From contig DBRN01000012.1 of the NCBI GenBank assembly GCA_002305995.1, positions 569,910 through 633,909 on the forward strand: 64,000 nucleotides of DNA, written 5' to 3'. The DNA comes from Atopobiaceae bacterium UBA1367 (GTDB lineage: Bacteria; Actinomycetota; Coriobacteriia; Coriobacteriales; Atopobiaceae). A program made the translations under genes and the position numbers. The notes under the pieces were generated by a model. The model was given only the letters and a program-made list of their open reading frames with translations, searched no databases and had not been told where the DNA came from. This document shows positions 60,049-64,000 of this stretch, piece after piece (within the stretch, counting starts at the first letter, position 1; each line of letters opens with the position of its first letter).

Positions 60049-60897
60049 TCACAAGCCGATGGCTGCCGTGGCCGAGGCCGAGAGGGCGGCGCGCAGGCTC
60101 TCGGCCGCCTCCGCCGACAGGGACGAGATCTCGTTCTCGGCGCTCACGACCGCCCCGGCGTCGACGTCCCCATCAACCTCGAAGAGGTCGAGCTGCTCGG
60201 CTGCGGCCCTCCACTTGTTGAGCGCCTTGCCCCTGCCCACCTCGAGGTTCCGGGAGACCTCGGCAGCCCCGTCGCCCTCGGGCGTCGGGGCTTCCAGTGC
60301 CCTGATGTCCTCGATCGCCTCGGCGATGCGGGAGCGAGCGTCGCTCAGGGAGCTGGCGAGGTCGACCTCGCCCCATGCCGCCTGACGCAGCGTGTCGGCG
60401 AGGTCGGCGGAGGCGTCGCGATCGATGAGCACGAGGTCGCGCACGTAGGCGCGCACCGGCTCCCGGGCGTTCGCATAGGCGCTCGCGGGCAACAGCGAGT
60501 CGATGGTCGCGTTGCACATGGCGAGGTCGGTGCCCAGCACCGACTCGGGCGACAGGGAGTCGCTCCCGCTGAGCCCCTCGCCATCGGCCCCGTCGTCCCG
60601 GCCATCATCCCAATCGTCACGCAGGTAGTCGAGGCCCTCGTCGCCGAGGAGCTCGTCGATCCGCCACTCGTAGCCGTCGAGCCCGTCGACGTATGGGCCA
60701 CTCGCGGCGATGATGCCTCCCGCAAGCGACATGCAGCCGGAGATGCCGGAGCCTATCACCGCCAGCACCACAAGGGTGGCGAGGGCGATCAGGTATGCGC
60801 TGTTGCCGGAGTTCGCGTTGTCGGCCGATGTCGTTCCCGAGGCGGTCTCCACGACGGACGCGGACGGCGCGTCTCGACCCTCGCGTGCGATCGTCAT
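60049..60897 (-). CDS. Single-pass membrane protein of unknown function
   Basis: 282 residues. A cytoplasmic Ser/Thr/Ala-rich N-terminus (1-33), one hydrophobic segment at about 35-62 (AYLIALATLVVLAVIGSGIS...), then a 220-residue acidic, helical external domain. GISGCMSLAG contains a Cys in a lipobox-like place, but the segment is long and internal, so a transmembrane helix is more likely. No family recognised. ATG at 60897 with AAGGGG. It ends 11 bp before thyA, so it may be co-transcribed. Confidence 0.7.
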   Translation of the reverse strand: MTIAREGRDAPSASVVETASGTTSADNANSGNSAYLIALATLVVLAVIGSGISGCMSLAGGIIAASGPYVDGLDGYEWRIDELLGDEGLDYLRDDWDDGRDDGADGEGLSGSDSLSPESVLGTDLAMCNATIDSLLPASAYANAREPVRAYVRDLVLIDRDASADLADTLRQAAWGEVDLASSLSDARSRIAEAIEDIRALEAPTPEGDGAAEVSRNLEVGRGKALNKWRAAAEQLDLFEVDGDVDAGAVVSAENEISSLSAEAAESLRAALSASATAAIGL

Positions 60898-60960
60898 GGT
60901 GGTCCCCTTCCCCTCGTGCGTCGATGTCCCTATCATACCCAAGCGGCACCCCTCGTCCCA

Positions 60961-61377
60961 CTACAGATGGGAGGTGGCAAACGTCTGGTCCCAGCACATC
61001 CCCAGCTGGCGCACGATGCCCTCGTCTGCGGGAAGCCACTCGAGCGAGAGCAGCCCGTCCCGGTCGACCCAGCGGATCTTGTCATGCTCCGAGCTGGTCG
61101 GCTCCTCGCCCGGCGCCAGGCCGCACACGAAGCAGTCCATGCTCAGGTGGAACGTGGGGTAGTCGTGCTCGACGGTGCCGAGGTGCCATGCGAGCGCGAT
61201 ACGCACGCCCAGCTCCTCGAGGACCTCCCTTCGCAGGGCCTGCTCGGTCGTCTCGCCCTCCTCGACGCGGCCGCCGGGAAACTCCCATCCCGGCCCTGCC
61301 ATGCCCGACGGTCGATGGGCACAGAGCACGCGGCCGTCACGCTCTATGATGGCGGCGACAACATGGACAACACTCAT
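60961..61377 (-). CDS. mutT: Nudix hydrolase, MutT-like
   Basis: 138 residues. VVAAIIERDGRVLCAHRP, then the Nudix box GGRVEEGETTEQALRREV with LEELGV, full consensus. It resembles (d)CTP/8-oxo-dGTP pyrophosphatases of the MutT type (WEFPGG before the box). The start at 61377 with GGAGGATG is clear. It is divergent from the CDF transporter gene. Confidence 0.92.
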   Translation of the reverse strand: MSVVHVVAAIIERDGRVLCAHRPSGMAGPGWEFPGGRVEEGETTEQALRREVLEELGVRIALAWHLGTVEHDYPTFHLSMDCFVCGLAPGEEPTSSEHDKIRWVDRDGLLSLEWLPADEGIVRQLGMCWDQTFATSHL

Positions 61378-61564
61378 GGGGACATCCTCCTCGCGCGAGC
61401 CGGACAAGCTAGACACGGCTATGGTAGCCCTCTCCCCGCCCGAATGGCCCCGGGCGTGGCACGGGGGACGAAGGCGACCGCTCGCCCCGCCATGCCGTCG
61501 GGCGCTTCGCATACAATGCGGTTGTTGCAGGCAAGGCTCATCGGGACATCCGTCAGGGGGGCAC

Positions 61565-62692
61565 ATGGCATCGCAGACGGCCCAACTGGACCGCAACAGG
61601 CAGATCGTGAGGACGAGCTCCCTCGGCATCGCGGCCAACGTGCTCCTCGCCACCCTCAAGGCCGCGGTCGGCGCGCTGACGGGCTCCATAGCCATCGTGC
61701 TCGACGCCGTCAACAACCTCTCCGACGCGCTCTCCTCGATCATCACCATCGTCGGGGCGCGCCTCGCCCTGCGCCCGGCGGACCACCACCACCCCTACGG
61801 CCATGGGCGCATGGAGTACCTCACCGCCATCGTCATCGCATCCATCATCCTTGCGGCCGGCGTCACCTCGCTGCGCGAGTCGATCGTGGCGATGCTCCAC
61901 CCGACGGCGCCCAGCTACGACCCGGTCTCTCTGGCCATCATCATGGTGACCGTCGGCGTGAAGCTCGCGCTCGGACACCACTTCGCGGCCGTCGGCAGGC
62001 GGGTCGCCTCCGAATCGCTGGTCGCCTCGGGCATCGACGCCACGATGGATGCCGCCATCTCCTCGGCGACCGTCCTTGCAGCCATCCTCTACCTCACCCT
62101 CGGCATCGGAACCGAGGCGTGGCTGGGGGCCGTCATCTCGCTCATCATCATCAGGAGCGGCATGGAGATGCTGCGCGAGTCGCTCTCGAAGGTGCTCGGG
62201 GAGCGCGTCGACCCTGAGGTCGCCCACAAGGTCAAGTCGACGGTTGAGGCGATCAGGGGCGTCAGGGGTGCCTACGACCTGTTCCTGCACGACTATGGTC
62301 CCGAGCGCATGCAGGGGTCCGTCTACGTGACCGTCGACGAGACCATGACCGCGGCACAGATCGATGCCCTGACGAAGCGCGTCCAGGAGCAGGTGCTCCT
62401 CTCCTGTGACGTCGACCTCGTCGCCGTGGGCATCTACGCGACCAACGCCGACGGCTCCGAGGCGGCGGCGATGAGGTCAGAGGTGGCCCACATCGTGTGG
62501 GCTCACGAGCACGTCCGCGAGATGCACGGCTTCTACGTGGACGAGGGGCGCAGAATCGTGCGCTTCGACGTCGTGATCGGCTTCGAGGATCACGACCGCG
62601 ACGCGACGTGCGCGGCGATCGTGGAGGAATGTGAGCGAGCCTTCCCCGCATACCGCTTTGCCGTGGTGCTCGACTCTGACGTGTCCGACTAG
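61565..62692 (+). CDS. Cation diffusion facilitator (zinc/iron/manganese exporter)
   Basis: 375 residues. Six membrane segments between about 17 and 205, with SIAIVLDAVNNLSDALSSI (metal ligands Asp/Asp) and HHHPYGHGRMEYLTAI. The second ligand pair is in LVASGIDATMDAAISSATV (Asp spacing as in CDF proteins). The C-terminal cytoplasmic domain (about 210-290) has HDYGPERM, and an extra 70-residue segment follows. Exports divalent metal by proton exchange. Metal not assignable. ATG at 61565 with AGGGGGG. Confidence 0.93.
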   Translation: MASQTAQLDRNRQIVRTSSLGIAANVLLATLKAAVGALTGSIAIVLDAVNNLSDALSSIITIVGARLALRPADHHHPYGHGRMEYLTAIVIASIILAAGVTSLRESIVAMLHPTAPSYDPVSLAIIMVTVGVKLALGHHFAAVGRRVASESLVASGIDATMDAAISSATVLAAILYLTLGIGTEAWLGAVISLIIIRSGMEMLRESLSKVLGERVDPEVAHKVKSTVEAIRGVRGAYDLFLHDYGPERMQGSVYVTVDETMTAAQIDALTKRVQEQVLLSCDVDLVAVGIYATNADGSEAAAMRSEVAHIVWAHEHVREMHGFYVDEGRRIVRFDVVIGFEDHDRDATCAAIVEECERAFPAYRFAVVLDSDVSD

Positions 62693-62762
62693 GCGTGCCG
62701 CGCCGCCCCTTGCGGGAGAGCGCGGGGGCCTTCGGCCTCGGCGCGCAGAGGGCGAGGGCAGG

Positions 62763-63362
62763 CTACGGCTCCACGCCTCCCCAGACCCCGGATATGACCT
62801 CGCCCATGCTGTCCTCGTCAACCTCCCACTCGCCGTTCCGCTTGGTGAGCTTGAGCGTCGCCTCGGTCGTCACCGTCTCCTCGGAGGCGTCGAGTGCCTC
62901 GTAGACCTTCTGGAAGTAGACCTTCATGAACTCCTGCTGCGCGTTCTCGCCAGCCATGAGGCTGACGTAGCTGTCGAGGTCGCTCCGCATGTCGTCAGCG
63001 ACCGCACTGGCGACCGCGTCCAGGTCCACGTTGGTGAGCGAGAGGTCGACCTCCGCCGTGTCGCCACTCACCCTCACCTCGCCCACCTCGTAGTCGAAGC
63101 GGGCGAGACCATGCTCGAAGAACTCGTACACGTCGATGCCGTATCCCTGGAGCTGGTCGACGTCGACGCTCGACGACTCGACGAAGTCCCCGAGCTTCTC
63201 TTTGGTGGGGTCCTTGAAGAGGTCCAGGGTCTTGGTGACGCTGGCGCGAATCAGCTGCTCGTCGTTGTTGGCACAGGCGACGAGGCCGACCGAGAGGCAG
63301 GTGGCCAGCACGCAGCAGGCAACCGCCGACACGACACGCGAAAGCTTCCTGGGAAGGTTCAT
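62763..63362 (-). CDS. Secreted lipoprotein of unknown function
   Basis: 199 residues. Signal peptide with basic start (MNLPRKLSRVVS), hydrophobic core and lipobox LVAC (Cys30). The mature part is acidic and resembles small NTF2-like/DUF5105 lipoproteins common in Gram-positive bacteria: EQLIRASVTKTLDLFKDPTK at its start and KRNGEWEVDEDS at its end. ATG at 63362 after AAAGGAG. No function can be read. Confidence 0.8.
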   Translation of the reverse strand: MNLPRKLSRVVSAVACCVLATCLSVGLVACANNDEQLIRASVTKTLDLFKDPTKEKLGDFVESSSVDVDQLQGYGIDVYEFFEHGLARFDYEVGEVRVSGDTAEVDLSLTNVDLDAVASAVADDMRSDLDSYVSLMAGENAQQEFMKVYFQKVYEALDASEETVTTEATLKLTKRNGEWEVDEDSMGEVISGVWGGVEP

Positions 63363-63415
63363 GGGGACTCCTTTGCTATGCCCGCACGGGTAGGCCGGAA
63401 GGGCGCGAGGCACGG

Positions 63416-64000
63416 TCACGCGAGGCTGCGCTCGAGCGACATGACCTGCTCGCGCACATCCCTTGTATCACATGCGACACGGCACCACGGGCCATCGGCC
63501 ACGCGATAGTCGACCAGCGGGCCAAAGCCGTGCTGGAGCGTGCGCGAGGCGACGGGAAAGGAGCGGTCCCCGCGCAGCCCCGGGTAGCGCACCTCGGCGA
63601 CACCCGGGTGGCACCGCAGAAACGACGCGACCACCTGGGCCGCGTCGCTCGTCGTGCGCCAGCATCGCAGGGCGTCCTGCCAGGCGGCGCGCACCATGTC
63701 GACATCGCCCTCGGGGATCGCGGGGAGCTCGTCGAGGCGGGCCACGATGCCAGGGGCCACCGGACCGACATCCCGTGACACGGCGACGACGCACCACCCC
63801 TCGCACGGGGCTGCCACACCGACATGGGCGCCCAGGCGCACCGAGGCGCAGTCGCAGAGGCCCAGCCGCCTCCCGTGCGACACGAGCGAGCCGTCGACCA
63901 CGAGGGCAACCCCGCGCTCGCGTGCGCGGACCCCCAGCGCACGCAGGTCGACGCACGCCACCGGCTCACCCTCCGCGCGCAGGGGGGACACGACCAGCGA
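63416..64000 (-). CDS. Cys/Met-metabolism PLP-enzyme-like protein, C-terminal part
   Basis: Partial: open across the right edge, 194 residues visible. The layout is that of cystathionine gamma-synthase/lyase C-termini: ACVDLRALGVRARERGVALVVDGSL (Asp of the pyridine-binding site), then later VVASFLRCHPGVAEVRYPGL. But the segment that should carry the PLP lysine (S-x-T-K-Y in the family) reads ASVRLGAHVG, without a Lys, and the domain after it is short. It may be a non-catalytic paralogue or a divergent enzyme. The N-terminal half is outside the window. Confidence 0.6.
   Translation of the reverse strand, partial: SLVVSPLRAEGEPVACVDLRALGVRARERGVALVVDGSLVSHGRRLGLCDCASVRLGAHVGVAAPCEGWCVVAVSRDVGPVAPGIVARLDELPAIPEGDVDMVRAAWQDALRCWRTTSDAAQVVASFLRCHPGVAEVRYPGLRGDRSFPVASRTLQHGFGPLVDYRVADGPWCRVACDTRDVREQVMSLERSLA

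Overview
The window is high-GC throughout (about 65-70% by eye), densely coding, and starts genes with ATG, GTG or TTG behind GGAGG-like ribosome sites. It carries an [FeFe] hydrogenase, an arginine deiminase pathway, Pta/AckA acetate fermentation, ATP-dependent PEP carboxykinase, UDP-galactopyranose mutase and a sortase/surface-protein pair. Together these suggest a fermentative, anaerobic, Gram-positive actinobacterium of the class Coriobacteriia, probably the Atopobiaceae/Olsenella group. That placement is inference from gene content, not from a marker-gene comparison.

Layout, left to right. 1-3.0 kb (minus): mreB-mreC-mreD and the start of a PBP2 gene, the rod-shape/cell-wall elongation operon. 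3.0-6.3 kb: a TPR membrane protein, a cyclophilin and a zinc-ribbon membrane protein. 6.3-11.4 kb: aconitase and a CtpE-like P-type ATPase. 11.56 kb: tRNA-Arg(CCG) with its own promoter element and terminator. 12.0-13.7 kb: a regulated (CBS/DRTGG) family II pyrophosphatase. 13.7-17.0 kb (minus): a four-gene operon of lower GC. Its order (two small helical proteins, a large LXG-like protein with a DUF4474-like C-terminus, a Tat-type lipoprotein) matches type VIIb secretion effector modules known mainly from Firmicutes.

17.2-26.4 kb: an aromatic amino acid block. A class I AroF/G/H-type DAHP synthase is divergent from a seven-gene operon: second-type DAHP synthase, tyrA, aroB, aroA, aroC, pheA and a fused aroE-aroK. 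Several start and stop codons overlap. 26.6-29 kb: a solitary PTS EIIB domain, 5-formyl-THF cyclo-ligase and trpS. 29-33.4 kb: the arginine deiminase cluster (YfcC-type transporter, arcB, arcA). An 11-bp motif is shared about 130 bp upstream of arcA and of the transporter. 33.4-34.2 kb is an AT-rich intergenic region with a 62-bp tandem repeat.

34.2-41.7 kb: a TRAM-domain RNA methyltransferase, a P1 peptidase, maf, a glycosyltransferase with glf, pta, and a SlyD-like isomerase with a metal-binding tail. 42-47.5 kb: [FeFe] hydrogenase with a NuoF-C-terminal/GltD-type flavoprotein, then pckA. 47.8-51.4 kb: a LacX-type epimerase, then a Cna-B/SpaA-like surface protein and a class B-like sortase. 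51.5-56.8 kb (minus): rnd, yugP-like protease, xseA, xseB, a HIT protein and ackA. 56.9-62.7 kb: a lipid kinase, an acyl-ACP thioesterase, folA/thyA, a membrane protein, a Nudix hydrolase and a CDF metal transporter. 62.7-64 kb: a lipoprotein and the C-terminal part of a cystathionine-synthase-like protein that appears to have lost its PLP lysine. I saw no insertion sequences, rRNA genes or CRISPR arrays.
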